51,540 bases of DNA from the NCBI GenBank assembly GCA_019118325.1, contig DWZE01000027.1, positions 1-51,540 on the forward strand. Direction: 5' to 3'. Source of the stretch: Candidatus Bacteroides intestinavium. Lineage in GTDB: Bacteria > Bacteroidota > Bacteroidia > Bacteroidales > Bacteroidaceae. Under the pieces are notes generated by a model, which worked only from the letters and a program-made list of their open reading frames with translations, was not told the DNA's origin and ran no database searches. Shown here one piece after another: positions 15,759 through 24,210 of the stretch. The position numbers and the translations under genes were made by a program. Positions within the stretch are counted from its first letter, which is position 1, and each line of letters opens with the position of its first letter.

Positions 15759-17201
15759 TCACCTCTTTTTTCGTATAATCTCCCCACAAACCGCGTCTTG
15801 AAACGCCCGTGCCTTCCGCCCGGACAACACATTCTGGTTCATGATGGCGAAGGCCACCCAATGCCCGTCCGCCGTCTGTAGGTAACCTGCCAGGCAGTTA
15901 ATGCCCGTATAGGAACCCGTCTTGGCAAATACCCGGCGATAGGCCGGCGTGCCCCGGCGCATCCGGTGCTTCAGCGTGCCGTCCACGCCACTGATGGGCA
16001 GAGCCTTGTAGAGCTTGCGGAAAATGTCAGTATTTGCATAGGCATAGCGCAGGAAGGACACCAACAGGGCGGGCGAGATATAGTCGTAGTGCGAAAGACC
16101 GCAACCATCCGCCAGGCGGTAATCCAGCGGATTGAGCCCCAAGCGGCTGATAAGCTCCCGCACGGCCTGTTGCGCATCACGGGCCCGGATATGCTTGCGG
16201 CCCGTGTACTGGGCGCCCAGGCGATAGAAGACGGCTTCTGCATTGAGATTGTCGCTCTCCTTCAGCATCTCGTCCAATACGCGCTGGGCAGGGGTCGTGA
16301 CGACAGCCAGCAGGGTGGCAAGACTGTCGCGCTCCAGCTCGCGGAAGGCATAAAGGCTGTCCGCCGTGGCAGAGAGGCATCGGACGCCTGCGTCCTGGAG
16401 GCGTTCGGCAAAGGTGTGCATGAAAAAGTCCTGTGACGAATAGAGGTTAAAGGTGCGCGTCTGCCGCCTGGTCACGTTGCCGGATACCAGGATTTCATTG
16501 CTGTTCTCCATCCAGCGACGCGTCACACGGAGGTCGCCGGCCGAAGGCGTGCGGGTGCGGGCCGTATTGTTCACTGCATAATAAGAAGAAGCGGGGCTAA
16601 CGCTGACCTCGGCCGTATCGCCTGCCTGGGCCGGACTGACCGTCACACGCACCACGCCCTTCTCCAGCATCAGCGGCGACAGATAGGGCTGGAAGGAAGC
16701 GGGATTATCGTCCCACAGCCAGCCGCTGCCCCAATAAAGGGAATCCTTCATCGACACGTCGCCATACACCCGGCCCTTGATGACGGAGAACGGCGCACGT
16801 GCCACTGCGGCCACCAACGAATCAAGATTCTCCTCGTCGAACTCCGGGTCGAAGCCGCCCACCACGTAGAGATCGCCCTGCAAGGTGTCGCCCTCCACCC
16901 TGCCCCGGCACCACACTTCGGTGCGGAACGGCTCGTCGAACTCCGGTTGCGACAAGGCCGTGATGGCCGTCACCAGCTTCATCGTAGAGGCAGGACGCGA
17001 CAGATGGTCGGCCTGGTACGCATAGAGCGCATGTCCCGCCGTGAGGTCGTAGACGGAGATGCCGACATCGGAACCTTTCGGCAGGTGATTGTCCACCAAG
17101 GAATCAATGCGGGCGGACAAAAGACTGTCACACGGTTCTTGGGCGGCCAAGGGAAGCCCGAATAAGCCTAATAAAAAGAATGCGATGGTTACGACTTTCA
17201 T
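15759..17201 (-). CDS. dacB: D-alanyl-D-alanine carboxypeptidase/endopeptidase, PBP4 (DacB) type
   Basis: A 480-residue periplasmic class C penicillin-binding protein that trims or opens peptidoglycan cross-links. It has a signal peptide (VVTIAFFLLGLFGLPLAAQ) and the three active-site motifs: SxxK as STMK at residues 72-75, SxN as SDNLNAEA, and KTG as FAKTGSYTG. Between the first two lies the long insert typical of PBP4. The start overlaps the end of the TlpA-like gene by 4 nt, so the two are co-translated. Length is normal. Confidence 0.93.
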   Translation of the reverse strand: MKVVTIAFFLLGLFGLPLAAQEPCDSLLSARIDSLVDNHLPKGSDVGISVYDLTAGHALYAYQADHLSRPASTMKLVTAITALSQPEFDEPFRTEVWCRGRVEGDTLQGDLYVVGGFDPEFDEENLDSLVAAVARAPFSVIKGRVYGDVSMKDSLYWGSGWLWDDNPASFQPYLSPLMLEKGVVRVTVSPAQAGDTAEVSVSPASSYYAVNNTARTRTPSAGDLRVTRRWMENSNEILVSGNVTRRQTRTFNLYSSQDFFMHTFAERLQDAGVRCLSATADSLYAFRELERDSLATLLAVVTTPAQRVLDEMLKESDNLNAEAVFYRLGAQYTGRKHIRARDAQQAVRELISRLGLNPLDYRLADGCGLSHYDYISPALLVSFLRYAYANTDIFRKLYKALPISGVDGTLKHRMRRGTPAYRRVFAKTGSYTGINCLAGYLQTADGHWVAFAIMNQNVLSGRKARAFQDAVCGEIIRKKR

Positions 17202-18406
17202 TTTAAATGCTCCTTCATCTTTCGCTCCAAACTGCCTTCCCCATAGCCATTCCAGACATCCTGCACCTTTCCGTCGGGCGCAATCAAAACATAATGGGGA
17301 ATTCCATGCACATTATAAGCTGCCGCCAAACCGGCGCCATCATTACGGAGTTCATTCCATTGATGCCCTTTCAAGCCTTTCTCTTCCAGAAATGCCAACC
17401 ACTGGTCTTTCGGGTCGGACGAGATGCTGATAACGGCCAGACGATCGGCATAGAAGGCACTGATCTTCTCGAGTTCAGGAATGGACTGCACGCAAGGACC
17501 GCATCCCTGGCTCCAGAAGTCCAGCAGGATGTAACGCCCCTTGAATTCGGCCAGACGGTGCTCCTTTCCATCGGAATCATAAAGGGGACCGTCAGCCATC
17601 GCGTCGCCCACATCCACGGTCTGTACCGGATAGAGCAGGTTGTAAATACGCTGTCCGCCGGCTGTTTGCTGCACGGAGTCCGGTAATGAGGCATAGAGCT
17701 TCTTCAACGGTTCTTCCAACGTTAGAAAGTCACGGAGAAAGTCATAAGCCGAGGCATTACCCAACATTTGGGCCTGCATTTCCAGTTCATCCATCCAAAT
17801 CTGTGAAAAGGGAGCCGTCTGCAAGCACTCCACGGTGCGTTGCGCCATCCGGTACTGCAACTGGAAGAAAAGGCGCATCAGCGAATCGTTCTGACTCTTC
17901 AGCTGTTGGAAAACAGCCGCATCCACCACGCCGCCGCCATTCCTGAAAGCTTGCATGAGGCTATCGCGTTGCAGATCGCAAAGCACCTGCTGGCGCAACA
18001 AATCTCGGTTACAATCCTTGAAACGGTTCAGTTCAGCCTGTTCGGGCAGATTGCTCCGTACCTCCCATAAGTTTATCAGTTTGTCGCTGCCCGCCACTTC
18101 TACCCGTTCTCCCGGTGCCACCCACACCGTAAGGTAATTGCTGGGAAATCCGGGGGCAGTGCACAACAAAGAGAGTTCGCGGGGCTTGGAAATGGTGTCG
18201 ACAAAAACAAAGCGTCCGCCCACGACCGTATCGTTCTGCACCTCTTTCAGCAAGCCGCCCACGTCTTGGTAAAGGCTGATGACCGTACTATCCGGCACTC
18301 CCGTCAGCGTACCTTCTATCCGATATCCGTTACCGGGCACCGTAGGCCCGCAAGAGACAAATAGCAGAGCGGCTCCACACAAGCCGACGAAAAGCTGTTT
18401 CTTCAT
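17198..18406 (-). CDS. TlpA-like thioredoxin-fold lipoprotein (DUF4369 plus redoxin domain)
   Basis: A 402-residue envelope thiol-disulfide protein. The N-terminus MKKQLFVGLCGAALLFVSCG is a lipoprotein signal with Cys19 as lipidation site. Residues about 28-120 are a DUF4369-like beta domain (YRIEGTLTGVPDSTVISLYQD). The C-terminal 140 residues are a thioredoxin domain with the active site GCGPC in LLDFWSQGCGPCVQSIPELEKI. It probably keeps periplasmic cysteines reduced, for example in cytochrome c maturation or oxidative stress. It lies 38 nt after lpdA and overlaps dacB. Confidence 0.9.
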   Translation of the reverse strand: MKKQLFVGLCGAALLFVSCGPTVPGNGYRIEGTLTGVPDSTVISLYQDVGGLLKEVQNDTVVGGRFVFVDTISKPRELSLLCTAPGFPSNYLTVWVAPGERVEVAGSDKLINLWEVRSNLPEQAELNRFKDCNRDLLRQQVLCDLQRDSLMQAFRNGGGVVDAAVFQQLKSQNDSLMRLFFQLQYRMAQRTVECLQTAPFSQIWMDELEMQAQMLGNASAYDFLRDFLTLEEPLKKLYASLPDSVQQTAGGQRIYNLLYPVQTVDVGDAMADGPLYDSDGKEHRLAEFKGRYILLDFWSQGCGPCVQSIPELEKISAFYADRLAVISISSDPKDQWLAFLEEKGLKGHQWNELRNDGAGLAAAYNVHGIPHYVLIAPDGKVQDVWNGYGEGSLERKMKEHLK

Positions 18407-18444
18407 AAATCGTCCACTGTTTTACTTGGTCATATCATTATGTA

Positions 18445-19800
18445 TCACCGCGCCTCCCCACACACTTCCTTGAATATCTCGCCCACCGTGGGATGCGGGA
18501 AGACCATGCGTGCCCACTGTTCCGCAGTCAGCCCCAGGCTGATGGCCATGCCGGCCTGGACAATGAGTTCCGAAGCCGGATTGCCCAGGACATGCGCGCC
18601 CAAAATGACATCATTTTCGCCGAGGATGAGCTTGCAGACACCGTTCACGCCCTCATTCTCTGCCACGAAGCGGCCTGAATAGGCCATCGGGAGTTTCACC
18701 GTGCGGCAGGCAGTGCCTTTGCGCTGCAGGGATTCCTCCGTCTCGCCCACTCCGGCAATCTCCGGATTGGTATAGACCACACCGGGAATAGCGGCATAAG
18801 ACATTGCGTCGGACAAGCCGGCCAGGTGGTGCACAGCCACTTCGGCCTCGCGCACAGCGGTATGGGCCAAGAGCGAAAAGCCCGTCAGGTCTCCACAAGC
18901 GTAGACACCGGGCACAGAGGTCTGCATGTGCCCGTCCACCCGGATGCGGCCCCGCTCGTCACGCTCAACGCCTAACTTCTCCAATCCGAAGCCTTCCGTC
19001 ACCGGACGACGACCCACGCTGAGCAACACCTTCTCCGCCTCCACTACCGACGCGCCTCCGGCATTCTCCACACTGACACGGACAGACGAGGCGTCGCCCT
19101 CGAGCGATACCACCTTCGTAGAGGTCAGGAACGTGATGCCCCGCTTGGCATAGTCGGCGCGGAGCAAGGCGGACAATTCGCGGTCCATGCCGCCCAGTAT
19201 CTCGTCCAGCATCTCGATGACCGTCACCTTTGTTCCCAGGCTGCTGAAGAAAGAAGCAAACTCCATGCCTATGACGCCGCCCCCCACGATAGCCAGGGAT
19301 TGTGGCAGCTGCTTGGCATCCAAGGCGTCCCGATGCGTCCAATAAGGCACATTCTCCACGCCGGGAATGGGCGGAATGAAAGTCTCGGAGCCGGTACAGA
19401 GCAGGAGATTATCGCACTCATACACCTCAACGCCGCACTGCACGTGGTTCTTGTCCGCCACCTCGGCCTCACCCGTGACCATTGTCACGCCGGCGGCCGT
19501 CAGCCGGGACTTGATGCCCAGCACCAGCTTGCGCACTACTTTCTGCTTGCGGGCAATGATTTTGGGCAGGTCGAACGTGGGCTCCTGCACGCCGACGGCA
19601 TACTTCTGCGCATGGCGGGCTGTGTCATAAACCTTGGCCGAATAGAGCAAAGTCTTGGTAGGAATGCAACCCTCGTTGAGGCAGACGCCGCCCAAGGCAC
19701 GTTTCTCGAACAATACAACACTCAATCCCGCCCGTGCGGCGGCTTCGGCGGCCGTATATCCCGCAGGACCTCCGCCGATGATGGCTACTTGATATTTCAT
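18445..19800 (-). CDS. lpdA: dihydrolipoamide dehydrogenase (E3)
   Basis: A 451-residue FAD-dependent NAD oxidoreductase that reoxidises dihydrolipoyl groups of 2-oxoacid dehydrogenase or glycine cleavage complexes. It has the FAD-binding IIGGGPAGYTAAEAAARAG, the redox disulfide GGVCLNEGCIPTK, the NAD-binding VGGGVIGMEFASFFSSLG and the C-terminal proton-acceptor motif HPTVGEIF. No E1 or E2 gene is in the window, so it must serve complexes encoded elsewhere or act as a general disulfide reductase. A 9-nt repeat array lies directly against its start codon. Confidence 0.93.
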   Translation of the reverse strand: MKYQVAIIGGGPAGYTAAEAAARAGLSVVLFEKRALGGVCLNEGCIPTKTLLYSAKVYDTARHAQKYAVGVQEPTFDLPKIIARKQKVVRKLVLGIKSRLTAAGVTMVTGEAEVADKNHVQCGVEVYECDNLLLCTGSETFIPPIPGVENVPYWTHRDALDAKQLPQSLAIVGGGVIGMEFASFFSSLGTKVTVIEMLDEILGGMDRELSALLRADYAKRGITFLTSTKVVSLEGDASSVRVSVENAGGASVVEAEKVLLSVGRRPVTEGFGLEKLGVERDERGRIRVDGHMQTSVPGVYACGDLTGFSLLAHTAVREAEVAVHHLAGLSDAMSYAAIPGVVYTNPEIAGVGETEESLQRKGTACRTVKLPMAYSGRFVAENEGVNGVCKLILGENDVILGAHVLGNPASELIVQAGMAISLGLTAEQWARMVFPHPTVGEIFKEVCGEAR

Positions 19801-19836
19801 GATTCGGTAGATTTTGTAGATTCTGTGAATTTTGGG
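19801..19836. repeat. 9-nt GATT repeats abutting the lpdA start codon
   Basis: On the plus strand GATT recurs at 19801, 19810 and 19819, with AATT at 19828, giving four 9-nt units (gattcggta, gattttgta, gattctgtg, aattttggg). They form the leader of lpdA and use the same 9-nt unit plan as the arms around the GxxExxY gene. Confidence 0.6.
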
Positions 19837-19866
19837 CGCAAGTTACGAATTTAGCCAAAGAATACC

Positions 19867-19874
19867 TAACTTTG
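19867..19874 (+). promoter_or_regulatory. -7 box of the ArnT-like/GtrA/GT2 operon
   Basis: TAACTTTG is a perfect -7 box 40 nt before ATG 19907. It rules out the upstream in-frame codon at 19832 as the start. Confidence 0.65.
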
Positions 19875-19906
19875 CTCCCGATAAATGGAATCTATCCTTG
19901 TATATT

Positions 19907-21658
19907 ATGACCAGCATAATGAAAACCAAGCATTTCTGGCTTTTAGCCGCCCTGACGTTCCTGCTGCTGTTTCTGTTCATGGGACAGACACCCTTCCACA
20001 CCAAAGGGGAACCACGCGAAGCTGTCGTGGCCCTCTCCATGCTGCAACAGGACAACTGGATTCTCCCCATCAACAACGGCGTGGACATGGCCTACAAACC
20101 ACCGTTCTTCCACTGGTGCATAGCCGCAGCTTCGATGGTGGCGGGCGAGGTCAATGAATACACCTCGCGCCTGCCGTCCGCCTTCTGGCTGGCCGTGATG
20201 GTGCTGACCGGCTATATATTCTATGCCCGCCGACGAGGCGTGGAACTGGCTTTCCTGATGGCCCTGCTGACACTGACCAACTTCGAGGTACACCGGGCGG
20301 GCGTCAACTGCCGGGTGGACATGGTCTTGTCTGCGCTGATGGTGCTGTCCATCTACCAGCTCTATAAATGGGGCGAACGGGACATGAAAGGGATACCGTG
20401 GACAGCCATCCTCTGCATGAGCGGGGCCATCCTCACCAAGGGGCCCGTGGGCATGGTGTTGCCTTGCCTCGTCGTGGGCGTGTTCCTATGGATACGGACA
20501 GGACGCTTCGGACGCGTGTTCGGCAAGTTCGTGGCGGTGGGACTGGGCGCGTGCCTCCTGCCGTTGCTGTGGTACGTGGCCGCCTGGAGGCAGGGAGGTG
20601 ACGAATTCCTGACCCTGGTGCTGGAGGAGAACGTGCTACGTTTTTTGGGCAAGATGACCTATGAGTCGCACGAAAACCCCTGGTATTACAATGTGATGAC
20701 CGTACTGGCGGGCTATGTTCCCTATACCTTATTGGTGCTGCTCTCGCTCTTCGTCCTGAAATACAAGAAGCCGGACTGGAACCTGCGCCGGAACTGGAAC
20801 CGCCTGCGCGACGCTATCCGCCGGATGGACGATGCCCGCCTGCTCAGCCTGCTGGCCATCGTGCTGATATTCGTATTCTACTGCATTCCCAAGAGCAAGC
20901 GCAGTGTCTACCTGCTGCCCATTTATCCGTTCATCGCCTACTTCCTGGCGGAATATATCCTCTACCTGTGCCGCCGCCACGCGGGAGTAATGCGGACCTT
21001 CGGACACATCCTGGCCGGACTGACCATAGGCCTGCTGGCCTTGTTTACCGCCCTGCAACTGGGACTGGTGCCCGACTCCATCTTCGGCAATGGCCGGCAT
21101 GCGGCCCAAAACATCGCCTTCATGCACGCATTGGAGAACCTTCCCATCGGCCCTTTGGCGCTGGTGTTGCTGGCCTTGCTCGCAGGAAGCGTCGTCTTGT
21201 TCTACCGCAGCCTGAAGCGGGACATCCGGGTGCTGCCATATAGCACACTGGGCCTGGTATTCGCCATCTACCTCTCCTTGGACGGCTTGTTCCAACCCGC
21301 CGTACTACGGGTGAAGTCGGACAAGCCCGTGGCCGAGCACATAGCGACCCTGGTCCCTTCAGACGCTGTATTGTGTTCCTTCAACCCCGGATATCCGGCT
21401 CCCAACTCCCTGCATCCGTTCACGCTGAATTTCTACCTGAAGAATCGCATCATGCCCTTCTATGACGTCCAGCCTCAGGAAGGCTTCCTGGTGGCTGGCG
21501 CAGAAGAAATCGAGGAGTTCCGGCGACGCTATGGAGCCACATACGACATGCAGGAAGTCTGGGACAGCGGACACCGCAGCTGCGACTCGAAACTGATTAT
21601 CCAGCTCTATAAGATACGCAAGAAGAATGGAACTGCCTCCACGGGAAATCCGGAATGA
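19907..21658 (+). CDS. ArnT-like integral membrane glycosyltransferase
   Basis: A 583-residue GT-C fold membrane enzyme of the ArnT/PMT type, which moves a sugar from a polyprenyl phosphate to an acceptor (lipid A, glycan or protein) at the periplasmic face. After the first span (FWLLAALTFLLLFLFMGQ) comes the family loop TPFHTKGEPREAVVALSMLQQ..., whose Glu and Arg are conserved. The stretch YKPPFFHW is the second conserved loop. About ten more spans follow, then a soluble C-terminal part from about residue 460. The start could also be ATG 19919 (MKTKHFWL). It overlaps gtrA by 32 nt. Confidence 0.9.
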   Translation: MTSIMKTKHFWLLAALTFLLLFLFMGQTPFHTKGEPREAVVALSMLQQDNWILPINNGVDMAYKPPFFHWCIAAASMVAGEVNEYTSRLPSAFWLAVMVLTGYIFYARRRGVELAFLMALLTLTNFEVHRAGVNCRVDMVLSALMVLSIYQLYKWGERDMKGIPWTAILCMSGAILTKGPVGMVLPCLVVGVFLWIRTGRFGRVFGKFVAVGLGACLLPLLWYVAAWRQGGDEFLTLVLEENVLRFLGKMTYESHENPWYYNVMTVLAGYVPYTLLVLLSLFVLKYKKPDWNLRRNWNRLRDAIRRMDDARLLSLLAIVLIFVFYCIPKSKRSVYLLPIYPFIAYFLAEYILYLCRRHAGVMRTFGHILAGLTIGLLALFTALQLGLVPDSIFGNGRHAAQNIAFMHALENLPIGPLALVLLALLAGSVVLFYRSLKRDIRVLPYSTLGLVFAIYLSLDGLFQPAVLRVKSDKPVAEHIATLVPSDAVLCSFNPGYPAPNSLHPFTLNFYLKNRIMPFYDVQPQEGFLVAGAEEIEEFRRRYGATYDMQEVWDSGHRSCDSKLIIQLYKIRKKNGTASTGNPE

Positions 21659-22034
21659 GTTTGTGCGTTTTGCCCTGGTAGGCGTCACAGCCACAGCCAT
21701 CCACTATGGCGTCTACTGGCTGCTGCAGCGGGTCATAAACGTGAACGTGGCCTATACGGCCGGATATCTGATGGGGTTCGTGGCGAACTTCTACCTGACG
21801 GCCTACTTCACCTTCCGCACACTCCCATCGTGGACAAAGCTGTTTGGCATGGGGGCAGCCCACCTGGTGAACTACGGCCTGCACATCGCCTTGCTGAACC
21901 TCTTCCTATGGACCGGGCTCAGCAAGGAATGGGCCCCGTTGCCCGTGTTCTGCATCGCCGTCCCTGTCAATTTCCTGCTGGTAAGGTTCGTATTCAAAAG
22001 GAATAAAAAGAGAAAGAGAAAGGAAAGACCATGA
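21627..22034 (+). CDS. GtrA family membrane protein (probable polyprenyl-sugar flippase)
   Basis: A 135-residue GtrA-like protein with four predicted spans (FALVGVTATAIHYGVYWLL, YTAGYLMGFVANFYLTAYFTF, MGAAHLVNYGLHIALLNLFLW, PLPVFCIAVPVNFLLVRFVF) and a lysine/arginine-rich tail. FALVG near the start and NF-x-L in spans two and four are family marks. It is thought to flip polyprenyl-phosphate sugars. Overlap with genes on both sides (32 nt and 4 nt) shows a tightly coupled operon. Confidence 0.9.
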   Translation: MELPPREIRNEFVRFALVGVTATAIHYGVYWLLQRVINVNVAYTAGYLMGFVANFYLTAYFTFRTLPSWTKLFGMGAAHLVNYGLHIALLNLFLWTGLSKEWAPLPVFCIAVPVNFLLVRFVFKRNKKRKRKERP

Positions 22035-23005
22035 AATTAGTCATTATCGTACCCTGTTACAACGAAGAGGAAGTATTGCCCGAAACCACTTCCCGCCTGA
22101 CCGGCATCCTGCAACGCCTGACCCAATCGGGACAAATCACCGAAGGCCGGCTCCTATACGTGGACGATGGCAGCAAGAACCGCACCTGGGCATTGGTCAA
22201 GGACTTCGCCGCACACAATCCCGCCGTCTGCGGCCTGAAACTCTCACGCAACGAAGGCCACCAACAAGCCTTGTGGGCCGGACTGCAATGGGCTGCCACC
22301 CACGCCGATGCCGCCATCTCCATCGACGCTGACCTGCAGGACGACGCAGAGGCCATCCTCCCCATGGTAGATTACTTCCACAAAGGCATAGACATCGTCT
22401 ATGGCGTACGCCGGCAGCGTACTACTGACACCTTCTTCAAGCGCAACACCGCCCTGCTCTTCTACCGGCTGATGAAAGCGTTGGGAGGCGAGATCATCTA
22501 CAACCATGCCGACTTCCGCCTGATGAGCCGCCGTGCCATGCAGGCCCTCGTCTCTTTTCCCGAGCGCAACCTCTTCCTGCGCGGCCTGGTGCCTTTGGTA
22601 GGGTATCCCACGGCCATGGTATGGTACGACCGCACCGAACGCTTCGCCGGCACTTCCAAGTACCCGTTCAAGAAGATGCTGAACTTTGCGATAGACGGCA
22701 TCACTTCTTTCTCCGTACGTCCCTTGCGCTACATCACCTACCTGGGCCTCGTCTTCGTATTGCTATCCTTCATCGCCATCATCTATGCCCTGTTCTCCTA
22801 TGCCAGCCAGGACGTACTTCCCGGATGGACCTCGCTGCTGGTGTCCGTCTGGTTCGTGGGCGGCACAGTCCTGCTGGCCTGCGGCATCATCGGCGAATAC
22901 TTGGGAAAGATTTACAAGGAAGTGAAACGACGTCCGCCCTATTTCATCGAACAGGAGATCAGCGGGGACCATCCCCTGCCATCCGCTTCGTCAACGACCG
23001 AATGA
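22031..23005 (+). CDS. family 2 glycosyltransferase, GtrB/DPM1-like
   Basis: A 324-residue membrane-anchored GT2 that should attach a sugar from a nucleotide donor to polyprenyl phosphate in the cytosol. It has LVIIVPCYNEEEVLPET, the DxD-type SIDADLQDD, the LSRNEGHQQALWAGL loop and the SKYPFKKMLNFAIDGITSFSVRPLR motif that marks GtrB-like enzymes. Two C-terminal spans follow (ITYLGLVFVLLSFIAIIYALF, LVSVWFVGGTVLLACGIIGEYLGKIY). With GtrA and the ArnT-like enzyme it makes a complete charge, flip and transfer set. Its 3' end overlaps the convergent PH-domain gene by 47 nt. Confidence 0.93.
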   Translation: MKLVIIVPCYNEEEVLPETTSRLTGILQRLTQSGQITEGRLLYVDDGSKNRTWALVKDFAAHNPAVCGLKLSRNEGHQQALWAGLQWAATHADAAISIDADLQDDAEAILPMVDYFHKGIDIVYGVRRQRTTDTFFKRNTALLFYRLMKALGGEIIYNHADFRLMSRRAMQALVSFPERNLFLRGLVPLVGYPTAMVWYDRTERFAGTSKYPFKKMLNFAIDGITSFSVRPLRYITYLGLVFVLLSFIAIIYALFSYASQDVLPGWTSLLVSVWFVGGTVLLACGIIGEYLGKIYKEVKRRPPYFIEQEISGDHPLPSASSTTE

Positions 23006-23366
23006 ACTCCTCTTCCTTCACCGGCTGCAAGGCATCCTGTTTCCCGTCCTTATAGCAGACCAGCACATAGCTCACCAGGGCATGCCCCGCCACCCGCATG
23101 GACGAGGCCCGCTCCACGGACACGATGTCCGAGAGAGGACGTTCGCGCCGCCGGCTGAAGCGGCCACGGTCTATCCGCAAACAGCCGTCCACGGTCAGCG
23201 TATAGGTAGTGTGGATGAGCCGCTCAATGAGGAACACCAGCCACAACATGCAGACCGCCGCCAAGAGAATATTCTTCTCCCAAAGAGACCAAAAGGCCAA
23301 GGCGGCCATCAGCAACAGAAAGAGGTATTGGCCCGGCACGATGCGGGCATGGAAAATTCGGTTCAT
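22959..23366 (-). CDS. PH-domain (bPH-type) membrane protein
   Basis: A 135-residue protein. Two closely spaced hydrophobic spans (GQYLFLLLMAALAFWSLW and NILLAAVCMLWLVFLIERLI) are followed by a soluble part of PH-like beta pattern (YTLTVDGCLRIDRGRFSRRRERPLSDIVSVERAS...YVLVCYKDGKQDALQPVKEEEFIRSL). Start 23366 (MNRIFHARI) is chosen because a -7 box lies 17 nt upstream. The gene is convergent with the GT2 gene and overlaps it. Function unknown. Confidence 0.8.
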   Translation of the reverse strand: MNRIFHARIVPGQYLFLLLMAALAFWSLWEKNILLAAVCMLWLVFLIERLIHTTYTLTVDGCLRIDRGRFSRRRERPLSDIVSVERASSMRVAGHALVSYVLVCYKDGKQDALQPVKEEEFIRSLTKRMAGDGPR

Positions 23367-23371
23367 AAGGA

Positions 23372-23414
23372 TGATTTTTCTGCAAACATACGGAAAAACG
23401 GTGATTTTTCTGCA
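23372..23414. repeat. two 13-nt direct repeats around the PH-gene promoter
   Basis: TGATTTTTCTGCA occurs at 23372-23384 and 23402-23414, exactly 30 nt apart, on either side of the -7 box. GAAAAACGGTGATTTTTC between them is a dyad. This looks like a pair of operator sites. Confidence 0.5.
23383..23390 (-). promoter_or_regulatory. -7 box of the PH-domain gene
   Basis: The complement of 23383-23390 is TATGTTTG, a TAnnTTTG match, placing the transcript start just upstream of ATG 23366. Confidence 0.55.
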
Positions 23415-23452
23415 TGTCGGCGCTTCTTCTTTCTTTTTTCTCTTCACCTCTA

Positions 23453-23483
23453 TTGGCACATTAAGCAAGATTTTGTAGTTTTG
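23453..23483 (+). promoter_or_regulatory. promoter of the PUL sigma factor gene
   Basis: TAGTTTTG at 23476-23483 matches TAnnTTTG, with TTG at 23453-23455, 20 nt upstream. It is divergent from the PH-gene promoter. Confidence 0.65.
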
Positions 23484-23548
23484 CCCACCTCCAAAACCAC
23501 CAATAACCACATAAGCCGCTGAAAAAACACTGCCGCAAAAATGAAACG

Positions 23549-24145
23549 ATGAAAGAACAGTTTATCTTAGAACAACTAAAAAAGGGAGACGAACATGCTT
23601 TCAGATACGTCTATGATAAGCACTATGCCTTGTTGTGCCGTTATGCCTGCCAACTATTAAGAGACGCTTCCTTAGCCGAAGAGATAGTAGACGATGCCAT
23701 CTTCTATTTGTGGGAACATCGAGCAGATATCGAAATCGAAAATTCTGTCCGAGCCTACTTAATGCGGGCTGTACACAATCATTGCTTGAACGAACTGAAT
23801 GCCTTAAAAAGACAAAACGAACTCCCGCTGTCCTCTTACCTTTCCGAAAAGAACTTAGAATTTCTAGAATCGGTCTTCGTTGAGAACAAGCATCCGCTTG
23901 GACTTCTCCTAGAGCAAGAACTGGAAAGCAAATTGCTGAAAAGCATAGAGGCTCTCCCTGCAGAGTGCCGCACGGTTTTCAAGAAAAACCGGTTCGAGCA
24001 GAAAAAATACGAGGACATCGCCGCCGAACTTCATATCTCCATAAATACGGTCAAGTACCACATAAAGAATGCCTTATCCTTGCTCCGAAAATCCATGGAA
24101 CCTTATCTGAAGTTGCTACTCATCCTATTTTTTGCCCTCCAGTGA
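23549..24145 (+). CDS. ECF sigma-70 factor of a polysaccharide utilization locus
   Basis: A 198-residue sigma factor that should direct RNA polymerase to the SusC operon promoter. Region 2 is LKKGDEHAFRYVYDKHYALLCRYACQLLRDASLAEEIVDDAIFYLWEHR..., region 4 is LPAECRTVFKKNRFEQKKYEDIAAELHISINTVKYHIKNALSLLRK. The end is unusually hydrophobic (YLKLLLILFFALQ). It is followed by a FecR-type anti-sigma gene, the standard trans-envelope signalling pair for SusC-type receptors. Codon use is AT-rich, in contrast to the genes upstream. Confidence 0.93.
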   Translation: MKEQFILEQLKKGDEHAFRYVYDKHYALLCRYACQLLRDASLAEEIVDDAIFYLWEHRADIEIENSVRAYLMRAVHNHCLNELNALKRQNELPLSSYLSEKNLEFLESVFVENKHPLGLLLEQELESKLLKSIEALPAECRTVFKKNRFEQKKYEDIAAELHISINTVKYHIKNALSLLRKSMEPYLKLLLILFFALQ

Positions 24146-24210
24146 AAAAACTCTCGTTTTTGACTACCCGTTTCTCTCATTTTTTTGCCATACTTATAAA
24201 GCATGATACA

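Noticed and set aside
15489..15881. Small ORFs across the MITE-like element
   Set aside because: Their peptides are only translations of the 22-nt repeats and differ in frame on each strand.
19832..19906. ATG 19832 as the start of the ArnT-like protein
   Set aside because: It lies upstream of the promoter box and adds a hydrophilic stretch in front of the first membrane span.
23965..24210. Extended N-terminus for the FecR protein
   Set aside because: It would overlap the sigma factor gene in another frame; the typical FecR start is at 24211.
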